6,929 nt of DNA from Actinomycetota bacterium. GTDB taxonomy: Bacteria; Actinomycetota; Acidimicrobiia; Acidimicrobiales; Ilumatobacteraceae. The stretch is taken from positions 1 to 6,929 of the forward strand of contig WLSJ01000092.1 of NCBI GenBank assembly GCA_009705865.1, in the 5' to 3' direction. Positions 1-6,355 of this stretch are shown here, piece after piece; position 1 is the stretch's first letter, and each line of letters begins with the position of its first letter. Both the position numbers and the translations under genes were made by a program. The notes beneath the pieces are model-generated. The model had not been told where the DNA came from. It ran no database searches and saw nothing but the letters and a program-made list of their open reading frames with translations.

Positions 1-1266
1 ACGTAACCGCGAACGTTGTTCAACACCAAAGCGATGTTGTTCGTCAACCACAACAGCACCAAGGCTCTTGAAGTTCACAGAGTCTTGAATAAGTGCATGG
101 GTACCAATTGCTATATCTACGGACCCATCAGCAATGCCGGCCAAGATATTGCGTCGCTGCTCCCCCGTTACTTTGTTCGTGAGCAATTCAATTCGCAGTG
201 TTCGATCGCCGAACAAGTTTGATTCATCAGACACTGTGAGAGAAGCCAACAGTGCGCGAATTCCTAATGCGTGTTGATCTGCCAACACTTCGGTGGGCGC
301 CATAATTGCCGCTTGATGTCCGCCTTGCACTGCTGCCAACATCGTTGCCACGGCCACCAAGGTTTTTCCAGACCCAACATCACCTTGCAACAGTCGATGC
401 ATCGGAGTGCCAGACGCAAGATCTTTGTATATCTCAGCAATCGTGCGCGTCTGTGCTCCGGTCAACGGAAATGGAAGCGCCTTCAAGAACCCATCGATGA
501 GATGGCCGGAAGTTTCATGACTAAAGCCAGCCGACTCGCGTTCCCACTGCGCTTTCTTTCCGACTAACATCAACTGAACGCGCAACACCTCGTCAAAGGC
601 CAACCGTCGTCGTGCGTTCTGGTGAGCTTCAATTGAATCAGGCAAATGAATAGCTCTCATCGCTTCACCGCGACCAATAAAACCGTGCTTATCAACCAGT
701 TCTTGAGGCACCGTGTCAGCAAACCCACGTGGTGCACATTTATTCAAAGCATCTTCAATCCAAGTTGCAAGATCTGATGATGAGATTCGAGATTTTTCAC
801 TTTGGGGATAGATGGGAACAATTCGCCCTGTTGCATTACCAACGGGATCTACTAACGGATTAGTCATTTGCAATGCGCCGTTGAACAACTCGGGTTTTCC
901 AAATACTGCAACTTCAAGGCCTTTGTACAACTGCTTCTCGCGCCATCCTTGATTAAAGAATGTGATGTTCAAACGCTTCGTGCCGTCCGAAACAGCAACC
1001 TTGACCATTTTTTTGTTGTTGCGCGTGGTGAACGCTGATGTTGATTCGACTGTGACCACTACGAGCGCGGGTACTCCTTCAACAAGGTCTGCGATCATTG
1101 CCATGTTTGTGCGATCGACATATCTCCGTGGATACGTCTCTAATAAATCAAGAACACTGCGAACCTCAAATGCTTCGAGTGCTACGAGTGTTTTAGGACC
1201 AATTCCCTTAATGCGCTCAAGGCCTAATTGATCTAGGTCACGCAGTGAGAGCGGCGGATTACTCAA
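1..1266 (-). CDS. recG: ATP-dependent DNA helicase RecG, 3' end cut by window edge
   Basis: RecG is a superfamily 2 helicase that remodels stalled replication forks and branch-migrates Holliday junctions. About 422 codons are visible of a family length near 700. In order, the sequence shows a helix-hairpin-like IKGIGPKT segment near residue 18, an OB-fold wedge domain (FFNQGW at 103-108), the Q-motif-like LTGAQ (268-272), Walker A GDVGSGKT (295-302), APTEVLADQH (323-332), GTHALIQ (388-394) and the DEQH Walker B box (408-411). The remaining helicase motifs and the C-terminus lie off the left edge. The frame is open throughout, with no frameshift. I chose the TTG at 1266 because it overlaps the stop of the upstream gene by 8 nt and places the conserved N-terminus well; another in-frame TTG lies at 1272. 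No clear Shine-Dalgarno is visible, so translation is probably coupled to the upstream gene. The identity is secure; the start is less so. Confidence 0.96.
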   Translation of the reverse strand, partial: MSNPPLSLRDLDQLGLERIKGIGPKTLVALEAFEVRSVLDLLETYPRRYVDRTNMAMIADLVEGVPALVVVTVESTSAFTTRNNKKMVKVAVSDGTKRLNITFFNQGWREKQLYKGLEVAVFGKPELFNGALQMTNPLVDPVGNATGRIVPIYPQSEKSRISSSDLATWIEDALNKCAPRGFADTVPQELVDKHGFIGRGEAMRAIHLPDSIEAHQNARRRLAFDEVLRVQLMLVGKKAQWERESAGFSHETSGHLIDGFLKALPFPLTGAQTRTIAEIYKDLASGTPMHRLLQGDVGSGKTLVAVATMLAAVQGGHQAAIMAPTEVLADQHALGIRALLASLTVSDESNLFGDRTLRIELLTNKVTGEQRRNILAGIADGSVDIAIGTHALIQDSVNFKSLGAVVVDEQHRFGVEQRSRLR

Positions 1267-2932
1267 CGCCAAAGAGGTATGGGTACAACGGCTGACCGCC
1301 GCTATGGATTTCAATTGCCACGCTAGGACGATGTTGCGAGACCCACGCGACAATGTGATCAGTGTGTGTTGCTGTGGAGTCAGTACCCGTAACGATGGTG
1401 AGAAGTTCACGCTCGTCATCAATCAGATGATCGAGCAATTGCGATGCAGCAGTCACCAACGTGCCTGCTATTGCCACGATGCCGTCTCCGCGCACAATGC
1501 CGATCCAATCACCTGATGTCACTTGACCAGCATCGGTGTGAGTATCACGAACCGCTTGAGTAATTTCTCCGGTCGCCACCGATTCAGCAGCAACAGTCAT
1601 GGAACGTGCATTTGATTCAGCAGATGCTTCCGGGTCATATGACACCAAGGCTGCTAGTGCTTCTGGCATCGAACACGTTGCAACAACCCGCACCTCTTTC
1701 GTGGTGAGAGCATCAACTTGTTGAGCAACAGGAATGATGTTTTTGTTGTTCGGAAGAATGATTACTTGGCGAGCATTCATATGTTCGACTGCAGCCAAGA
1801 GCTCGGCAGTCGATGGGTTCGACGTTTGTCCGCCAGAAATGACACCTTGCACACCTAGTTGGCCAAACAATTCTGCGAGACCATCGCCACTTGCCACTGC
1901 GACGACTGCACATGTGACGGGAGGAAGAGACGGAGACGACGTGCGTGACTGCACAGGTGCCCCCAACGCCGCTTCACGTGCTGCATGTTCATCAGCCACT
2001 TCTTCAAAAAGGTCTGTCACGCGAATTTGGCGTGGTCGACCAGCAAGCAACAATGGCGCTTCGATTGCTGCGCCAATGTCATTTGTATGAATGTGGCAGT
2101 TATACAAACCCTCGCCACCCACAACAACAATGGAATCCCCAATAGAGCCCCACGCCTTTTTGAATTCAGACAATCGAGAATCCTCAAGGTCTAGGAAGTA
2201 CATCACTTCGTATCGCAATTCACTGACATCAACGCTGCCATCGCCTGAATGACGCAACGAGACTGCTTCTAACTGTTCAACTGATGGCCCATCAGAATCA
2301 TCTGGTTCAGGCATTGCCTCACCGTCTGCCACGTGAATTGCTGAATCAAGCAGCAACAAGAAACCAGCACCACCCGCATCAACAACGCCAGCATCTTTCA
2401 ACACGGGCAACATGTCTGGTGTGCGCGCCAATGCATCGCGACCTGCAGTGCGAGCTGCTTGCAATGTGGCAGAAAGCGTCGCGCCGTTGCTGACTGCAAC
2501 AGCTGCAGCATCTGCAGATTCACGCACCACCGTCAGAATGGTTCCTTCGATTGGCTTCAGTACCGCTTCATACGCAGCAGCAGATGCACGCTTCAATGCT
2601 TCTGCCATTCGTGAGGCATTGACCTTGCCGTCAGTTGATTCACTGATCGTGCTGACAAGTCCGCGCAAGATCTGGCTGAGAATGACACCACTATTTCCCC
2701 GTGCTCCCATGAGCGAGCCGTGGCTGATTGCCTGACAGGTAGGAGCCATGGCGTGATCTGCGCCTTCGAGCTCTGCAACAACAGCATCGAGCGTGCGCGC
2801 CATATTGGTACCCGTATCGCCATCAGGAACCGGATAAACGTTCATTCGGTTGATGCCTGGGGCATGAGCTTTCATCGCATCGCGGAAGGTCACTACCGTT
2901 TGGCGGACCTCGTCTGCACCGAAGAGTTCCAT
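1259..2932 (-). CDS. DAK2-domain protein, FakA/YloV family (fatty-acid-kinase-like subunit)
   Basis: FakA-family proteins carry an N-terminal dihydroxyacetone-kinase-type ATP-binding domain and, in Firmicutes, phosphorylate fatty acids held by a FakB/DegV partner. The role in actinobacteria is less clear. With the start used here (557 residues), the nucleotide and metal-binding DGDTGTN is at 37-43, GARGNSG at 76-82 and AGVVDAGGAGF at 181-191. The middle domain has CHIHTND near 279-285. The C-terminal DegV-like domain has GGQTSNPST (367-375) and LPNNKNI (393-399). The length matches B. subtilis YloV (about 553 residues). The ATG at 2932 was chosen because it puts DGDTG about as far from the start as in YloV. 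An in-frame ATG at 2980 (573 residues) and a GTG at 2941 are alternatives, and none has a good ribosome binding site. No FakB gene is visible here, so the substrate remains unknown. It is co-transcribed with recG by overlap. Confidence 0.92.
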   Translation of the reverse strand: MELFGADEVRQTVVTFRDAMKAHAPGINRMNVYPVPDGDTGTNMARTLDAVVAELEGADHAMAPTCQAISHGSLMGARGNSGVILSQILRGLVSTISESTDGKVNASRMAEALKRASAAAYEAVLKPIEGTILTVVRESADAAAVAVSNGATLSATLQAARTAGRDALARTPDMLPVLKDAGVVDAGGAGFLLLLDSAIHVADGEAMPEPDDSDGPSVEQLEAVSLRHSGDGSVDVSELRYEVMYFLDLEDSRLSEFKKAWGSIGDSIVVVGGEGLYNCHIHTNDIGAAIEAPLLLAGRPRQIRVTDLFEEVADEHAAREAALGAPVQSRTSSPSLPPVTCAVVAVASGDGLAELFGQLGVQGVISGGQTSNPSTAELLAAVEHMNARQVIILPNNKNIIPVAQQVDALTTKEVRVVATCSMPEALAALVSYDPEASAESNARSMTVAAESVATGEITQAVRDTHTDAGQVTSGDWIGIVRGDGIVAIAGTLVTAASQLLDHLIDDERELLTIVTGTDSTATHTDHIVAWVSQHRPSVAIEIHSGGQPLYPYLFGVE

Positions 2933-3124
2933 GGCTGCCACAGAGTTGAGGCTAGTAAAGAGGGCATGACCTGTGCGCATCTCACGACGAAATGAGGAGA
3001 TATTTGCCAGTTTTCTCTGAATCTCTGCCTTTCCTAGTTGGGGGGTCTTTGATCTGGCTGATACATTAAGAAACTGCGTTCGGAAGACGTATATCGCCTT
3101 CCCATAACCGAAGAGGATTCCAAA
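2933..3124. promoter_or_regulatory. divergent control region between the DAK2-recG and rpmB transcription units
   Basis: This gap holds no convincing gene and must contain the start signals of two divergent units. Bases 2933-2980 could instead be the first 16 codons of the DAK2 gene if the upstream ATG is used. Toward rpmB there is a run of six G (3041-3046 region) preceded by pyrimidine-rich sequence, then an AT-richer stretch around 3061-3075. Toward the DAK2 gene I could not assign a clear -35/-10 pair; the AT-rich stretch around 2998-3004 is the best -10 candidate. No strong hairpin with a T-run was found. Confidence 0.5.
3038..3067 (+). promoter_or_regulatory. possible sigma-70-type promoter for rpmB
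   Basis: A TTGGGG hexamer (3038-3043) lies 18 nt upstream of TACATT (3062-3067). Transcription would begin near 3074, giving a leader of about 50 nt before the rpmB start. Both boxes deviate from consensus and the match was made by eye, so this is only a candidate. A second hexamer, TTGATC at 3049-3054, has no -10 at proper spacing. Confidence 0.25.
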
Positions 3125-3319
3125 ATGGCTGCAGTATGCGAAGTGTGTGGCAAAGGCCCATCGTGGGGTATGTCAGTGTCTCACTCACACGTGCGCACAA
3201 AGCGTCGTTGGAGCCCAAATATCCAGCGCGTTCGTGCCATGATCAACGGCTCTCCACGACGTGTTCACGTCTGCACCGGCTGCATTAAGTCCGGCAAGAT
3301 CACCAAGGTCGGCCGCTAA
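3125..3319 (+). CDS. rpmB: 50S ribosomal protein L28, zinc-ribbon (C+) form
   Basis: This 64-residue protein is ribosomal L28, a small structural component of the large subunit. The signature features are CEVCGKGP at the N-terminus, VSHSHVRTKRRW (18-29), PNIQRVR (31-37) and CTGCIKSGKI (50-59). Cysteines 5, 8, 50 and 53 form two CxxC pairs expected to bind zinc, so this is the zinc-containing form and not the zinc-free paralogue that some actinobacteria express under zinc starvation. The ATG is preceded by GAGGA at 3113-3117, 7 nt away, a good ribosome binding site. The length is normal for the short form. It is divergent from the DAK2-recG pair and is followed after 10 nt by the cold-shock-like gene, probably in one transcript. 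Confidence 0.97.
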   Translation: MAAVCEVCGKGPSWGMSVSHSHVRTKRRWSPNIQRVRAMINGSPRRVHVCTGCIKSGKITKVGR

Positions 3320-3321
3320 GG
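3318..3321 (+). promoter_or_regulatory. ribosome binding site overlapping the rpmB stop codon
   Basis: AAGG begins inside the rpmB TAA and ends 8 nt before the ATG at 3330. It supports that start over the in-frame ATG at 3261, which lies within rpmB. It also suggests that the small downstream gene is translationally coupled to rpmB. Confidence 0.45.
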
Positions 3322-3329
3322 CCATCACC

Positions 3330-3551
3330 ATGCAAGGTGTTATCAAGGCATTCGATCCAACAAGCGGAGACGGTGTCGTTGTGTGTGACACAGACCTAGC
3401 CGATTACACCCTTGCTCCTAACGCCCTCGAAGGCTCCATTTTTCGTATGTTGCGACAGGGCCAGCGCGTTGTCTTTACTCTTGATGCCTCTGGGCGTGCC
3501 ACACGTCTCAGCCTTGGGTCAGAGTCCGATATGGGCACCCCAGCCGTTTAG
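3330..3551 (+). CDS. small cold-shock-domain-like protein lacking the RNP motifs
   Basis: The product is 73 residues. Its opening GVIKAFDPTSGDGVVV lines up with the first strands of CspA-type proteins (G-x-VKWF-x(4)-KGFGFI), and FRMLRQGQRVVFTLDASGRATRLSLG lines up with the later strands of the five-stranded OB barrel. The nucleic-acid-binding residues are altered. The tryptophan of KWF is alanine (A7). RNP1 KGFGFI is replaced by SGDGVV. RNP2 VFVH is replaced by YTLA. A short acidic and proline tail (SESDMGTPAV) follows. The assignment rests on by-eye alignment of a short protein. Function is unknown; RNA binding, if any, would have to use other residues. A role tied to ribosome or translation status is an inference from its position 10 nt after rpmB. 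The open frame extends upstream to 3261 inside rpmB, which I reject as the start. Confidence 0.75.
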   Translation: MQGVIKAFDPTSGDGVVVCDTDLADYTLAPNALEGSIFRMLRQGQRVVFTLDASGRATRLSLGSESDMGTPAV

Positions 3552-3611
3552 TTCTTAGACTCGTTCTATTCACCGGTTCATCTGAACCATCACGTAATCC
3601 GAGGATCGCAC
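3552..3611 (+). promoter_or_regulatory. short intergenic leader of pckG
   Basis: These 60 bp separate the cold-shock-like gene from pckG. They contain the 14-bp inverted repeat described separately and, at 3601-3605, the ribosome binding site GAGGA, 6 nt before the pckG ATG. I cannot identify a convincing -35/-10 pair, so pckG may be read from the rpmB promoter or from one that I cannot see. Confidence 0.5.
3575..3588. repeat. 14-bp inverted repeat upstream of pckG, possible operator or small hairpin
   Basis: GGTTCA and TGAACC are perfect inverted copies separated by TC. As DNA this is a dyad of the size bound by dimeric repressors. As RNA it gives a 5-bp stem with a 4-nt loop. No T-run follows, so it is not a standard intrinsic terminator. 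It ends 23 bp before the pckG start, and control of pckG is an inference from that position. Confidence 0.45.
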
Positions 3612-5402
3612 ATGGCTGCAACAACAGGCAACGCACGACTCACTCAGTGGGTGAAAGATTGGGCAGAAGTTTTACAACCTGACTCCATCTATTGGTGCGA
3701 CGGTTCAGCAGACGAGTACGAACGTCTTTGCCAGTCATTAGTTGACGCAGGAATCTTTACAAAGCTTGACGAGGCAAAACGTCCGAACAGTTACTGGGCG
3801 CATTCTGATCCGGGCGATGTCGCTCGCGTTGAAGACAGAACATTTATTTGCTCAGCGAATGAATCTGATGCTGGTCCAAACAACAACTGGCGTGAACCAT
3901 CAGAGATGCGCACAGAAATGATGAGCTTGTACAAGGGCGCCATGAAGGGCCGCACCATGTATGTGGTTCCTTTCTCAATGGGTCCACTCGGTTCTCCCAT
4001 TGCTCACATCGGAGTGCAGCTGTCAGACAGTGCCTATGTTGCGGTCAACATGCGCATCATGACCCGCATGGGCCAAGGCGCACTCGATGTTCTTGGAAAC
4101 AATGACTGGGTGCCTTGTGTGCATTCAGTGGGCGCTCCTCTTTCGCCTGGCCAGAAAGATTCTGCTTGGCCATGCAACCCAGACAACAAGTACATCGTTC
4201 ACTTCCCAGAGACCCGCGAAATCATGTCGTACGGTTCCGGATACGGCGGCAACGCATTGCTAGGCAAGAAGTGCTTTGCACTTCGCATCGCTTCAGTGAT
4301 GGCACGTGACGCGGGCTGGCTCGCAGAACATATGTTGATCTTGAAGCTCACCAACCCTGCAGGCGCATTCAAATACATCGCTGCTGCATTTCCGTCTGCA
4401 TGCGGGAAAACAAACCTCGCGATGCTTGTGCCGACAATTCCAGGCTGGAAGGCCGAAACAATTGGTGACGACATTTGCTGGATGAAGTACGGCGCCGATG
4501 GCCGCTTGTACGCAATCAACCCTGAATCAGGCTTCTTTGGTGTTGCACCAGGAACCGGATACGACACCAACGCCAATGCCATGGAAACCATGACAAGCAA
4601 CTCGATCTTTACCAACACTGCTCTCACCCCTGCTGGCGATGTGTGGTGGGAGGGCATGAGCGATGACGCTCCTGCACGCGCAACCGACTGGAAAGGCAAC
4701 GCATGGAACCCCGAAGTGGAAACTCCTGCTGCTCATCCGAACGCTCGTTTCACAGCTCCTGCATCACAGTGCCCATGCATCGCACCTGAATGGCAAGACC
4801 CAGCTGGCGTTCCCATCTCAGCAATTTTGTTTGGCGGACGTCGTCGTACAACAGTTCCTCTTGTTACTGAAGCGTTCGACTGGGATCACGGTGTGTTCCT
4901 TGGCAGCATCATGGCGTCTGAAACAACAGCAGCTGCCGGTGGTGCCGTTGGCAACTTGCGCTTTGACCCAATGGCAATGCTTCCGTTCTGCGGTTACAAC
5001 ATGGCTGACTACTTCGGACATTGGCTCAAGGTTGGCGCTGCCACCAAGAGCGAAAATCTTCCAAAGATTTTCTTTGTGAACTGGTTCCGTCGTGATGAAG
5101 ATGGCCGCTTCTTGTGGCCGGGATACGGCGAAAACAGTCGCGTGCTCAAATGGATCTTCGATCGCCTTGACGGAAAAGCAAACGCAACAAAGACTGCAAT
5201 TGGCTATTTGCCATCCCCTGCAGATATCGACGTCACTGGACTCGATGTCACCGACGCTGACATGCAAGCGCTGTTGTCAATAGATTCTGAAGGCTGGAAA
5301 TCAGCATTGCCGCAAATGCGTGATCATTACGCCCAGTTCGGCTCAAAACTTCCTGCACCTTTGACTACAGCACTCAACGAACTTGAGTCGTCGCTGAAAT
5401 AA
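3612..5402 (+). CDS. pckG: phosphoenolpyruvate carboxykinase, GTP-dependent
   Basis: The enzyme interconverts oxaloacetate plus GTP with PEP, CO2 and GDP, at the entry to gluconeogenesis, in the cytoplasm. The 596-residue length suits the GTP family (about 600). Visible landmarks are DPGDVARVEDRTFIC with substrate arginine near 72, SYGSGYGGNALLGKKCFALR (206-225) with metal-site lysine about 220, and the metal-site histidine H240. Next come the P-loop PSACGKTN (261-268) with the hallmark reactive cysteine C264, then GDDICW (285-290) with the metal aspartate, NARF (377-380) and FGGRRRTT (407-414). FVNWFRR (488-494) and FLWPGYGENSR (500-510) complete the guanine pocket. All expected catalytic residues appear present. 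The ATG is preceded by GAGGA 6 nt upstream. It stands tail-to-tail with the membrane protein gene, with no gap. Large open frames on the opposite strand here are shadows. Confidence 0.98.
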   Translation: MAATTGNARLTQWVKDWAEVLQPDSIYWCDGSADEYERLCQSLVDAGIFTKLDEAKRPNSYWAHSDPGDVARVEDRTFICSANESDAGPNNNWREPSEMRTEMMSLYKGAMKGRTMYVVPFSMGPLGSPIAHIGVQLSDSAYVAVNMRIMTRMGQGALDVLGNNDWVPCVHSVGAPLSPGQKDSAWPCNPDNKYIVHFPETREIMSYGSGYGGNALLGKKCFALRIASVMARDAGWLAEHMLILKLTNPAGAFKYIAAAFPSACGKTNLAMLVPTIPGWKAETIGDDICWMKYGADGRLYAINPESGFFGVAPGTGYDTNANAMETMTSNSIFTNTALTPAGDVWWEGMSDDAPARATDWKGNAWNPEVETPAAHPNARFTAPASQCPCIAPEWQDPAGVPISAILFGGRRRTTVPLVTEAFDWDHGVFLGSIMASETTAAAGGAVGNLRFDPMAMLPFCGYNMADYFGHWLKVGAATKSENLPKIFFVNWFRRDEDGRFLWPGYGENSRVLKWIFDRLDGKANATKTAIGYLPSPADIDVTGLDVTDADMQALLSIDSEGWKSALPQMRDHYAQFGSKLPAPLTTALNELESSLK

Positions 5403-5777
5403 TTAGGCCTGGCCTACCAACATGGCGCGAATACCGAGCCCCATGAGAAACAATCCGCCAAAGCCATAGAGCAAGTACGTCTTGCTTTTTAGTTGATGGC
5501 GATAGCTGTAAATGATTGCTACTGCCATGATGGCGACAAAACCGTAGAACGCGTGGAATGCAGGAAATTCAAGCTTGTTCTTGTTGACCATGATGACGCC
5601 AAGAGTGACCTGAATAAAAATGGTGAACTCGGCAAGACCTGTGTACCACCACAGAGCACGAGTGCGTAGAGGCGTGATCTTGTGCGCGGCAAGAGCCCAT
5701 ACGCCAGCAAGACCATTGCTAATAATTGCCACCCATGCCCAGGCTTTATGAATATCGAGAATCAACAAAGAAAGCAC
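5403..5777 (-). CDS. small four-helix membrane protein, unknown function (half-CtaA/COX15-like pattern)
   Basis: I do not recognise a named family. The 124-residue product has four hydrophobic stretches, roughly 10-31, 42-64, 71-92 and 101-121, with positively charged loops (HKITPLRTR, RHQLKSK). Histidines sit at the ends of helix 1 (H10, H32) and helix 3 (H75, H94). The segment FIQVTLGVIMV followed by a helix starting FPAFHAF resembles the repeat unit of heme A synthase CtaA/COX15, which has eight helices built from two four-helix halves. That resemblance is by eye and unconfirmed, and the protein could equally be an unrelated conserved membrane protein. The start is GTG with AGGTAG about 10 nt upstream. 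It is the last gene of the minus-strand operon, 14 nt after the histidine phosphatase, and its TAA abuts the pckG TAA. Confidence 0.85.
   Translation of the reverse strand: MLSLLILDIHKAWAWVAIISNGLAGVWALAAHKITPLRTRALWWYTGLAEFTIFIQVTLGVIMVNKNKLEFPAFHAFYGFVAIMAVAIIYSYRHQLKSKTYLLYGFGGLFLMGLGIRAMLVGQA
5404..5416. repeat. small inverted repeat at the convergent gene junction
   Basis: TAGGC and GCCTA flank a CTG loop, giving a 5-bp stem immediately after the pckG stop and inside the last codons of the converging membrane protein gene. No T-run follows on either strand, so it is at best a weak bidirectional terminator. Confidence 0.3.
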
Positions 5778-5791
5778 GCTTGTAAATCTAC

Positions 5792-6355
5792 CTAGCGAAT
5801 AAGAGTGTCGGCTTCGTTGCCGGACTCAATCAGGACAAGTTTTCCGTTGGTGATCTCAAATGTGGTGACTGAACAATTATCAAGGCTGGCAATCACCATT
5901 GCGTCATTCTCTGTGGCGACTCCAATTGCCGCATTAATGGCAATGAAATGGCTGAACACCACAGTGTCTGCAGTGATGGCCGCAATTCGCTCGGCAATTG
6001 CATTGCGATAGTCCAAATAGTGAGCCCCTGACCGCTCTGCAACCTGTGTCCAAGTACCTGCCATCGCTTCGCGCAACCAGTCCACCCGATTTTCTAATGT
6101 GTACTCAGGAGGTGATGGGATTTCGCCAACCAATGGTTCGATAACGACATCTTGTTTCCATGCTGTGGCTAACGGGAACGCCGTTTGTTGACAACGCAAC
6201 AACGGGCTCGACATCACTGGTAGCGGCCCAAGTGCCGACAGTTTTGAAGCGACCGCTAGCGACTGACTACGACCAAGATCATCAAGACCTGGGTCTGGGT
6301 CAACATTCCAACCGGCTGCTGCACGGCCGTGACGCACCATGTACACACGCGTCAC
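5792..6355 (-). CDS. histidine phosphatase superfamily protein (phosphoglycerate-mutase-like)
   Basis: Members of this superfamily hydrolyse or transfer phosphate through a phospho-histidine. Numbering from the GTG at 6355 (187 residues), the N-terminal VRHGRA holds the catalytic R8-H9-G10. SSPLLRCQQTA gives the second phosphate-pocket arginine R54, E78 in LVGEIPSP is the likely proton donor, and FSHF contains the second histidine H136. The core is therefore complete. The substrate cannot be read from sequence; it is shorter than true cofactor-dependent phosphoglycerate mutases, so a general or small-metabolite phosphatase is more likely. I chose the GTG because it makes a 4-nt GTGA overlap with the upstream stop, has GGATGGA 7 nt upstream and leaves the usual short lead before RHG. 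An ATG at 6367 would add four residues (16-nt overlap). Translation is coupled to the PIG-L gene. Confidence 0.9.
   Translation of the reverse strand: MTRVYMVRHGRAAAGWNVDPDPGLDDLGRSQSLAVASKLSALGPLPVMSSPLLRCQQTAFPLATAWKQDVVIEPLVGEIPSPPEYTLENRVDWLREAMAGTWTQVAERSGAHYLDYRNAIAERIAAITADTVVFSHFIAINAAIGVATENDAMVIASLDNCSVTTFEITNGKLVLIESGNEADTLIR

Noticed and set aside
962..1231. 89-codon plus-strand open frame opposite recG
   Set aside because: It covers the conserved RecG wedge-domain region on the other strand, and its translation is Thr/Ser-rich with no domain.
1734..2090. 118-codon plus-strand open frame opposite the DAK2 gene
   Set aside because: It is antisense to a conserved FakA-family region, with low-complexity Ala/Ser/Thr translation and no domain.
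3261..3329. Upstream extension of the cold-shock-like ORF to an ATG inside rpmB
   Set aside because: It would overlap rpmB by 59 nt and add 23 Ala/Ser/Pro-rich residues read out of frame from L28 codons. The ATG at 3330 starts exactly at the domain and has AAGG upstream.
4199..4699. 166-codon open frame on the minus strand inside pckG
   Set aside because: It is antisense to a strongly conserved part of pckG including the P-loop, and its translation shows no recognisable domain. It is a coding shadow.
4818..5267. 149-codon open frame on the minus strand inside pckG
   Set aside because: It lies opposite the conserved nucleotide-binding part of pckG, and its cysteine- and histidine-rich translation is typical of a shadow frame.
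5404..5416. Inverted repeat as an intrinsic terminator for pckG
   Set aside because: The stem is only 5 bp and no T-run follows on either strand, so it is listed only as a repeat.
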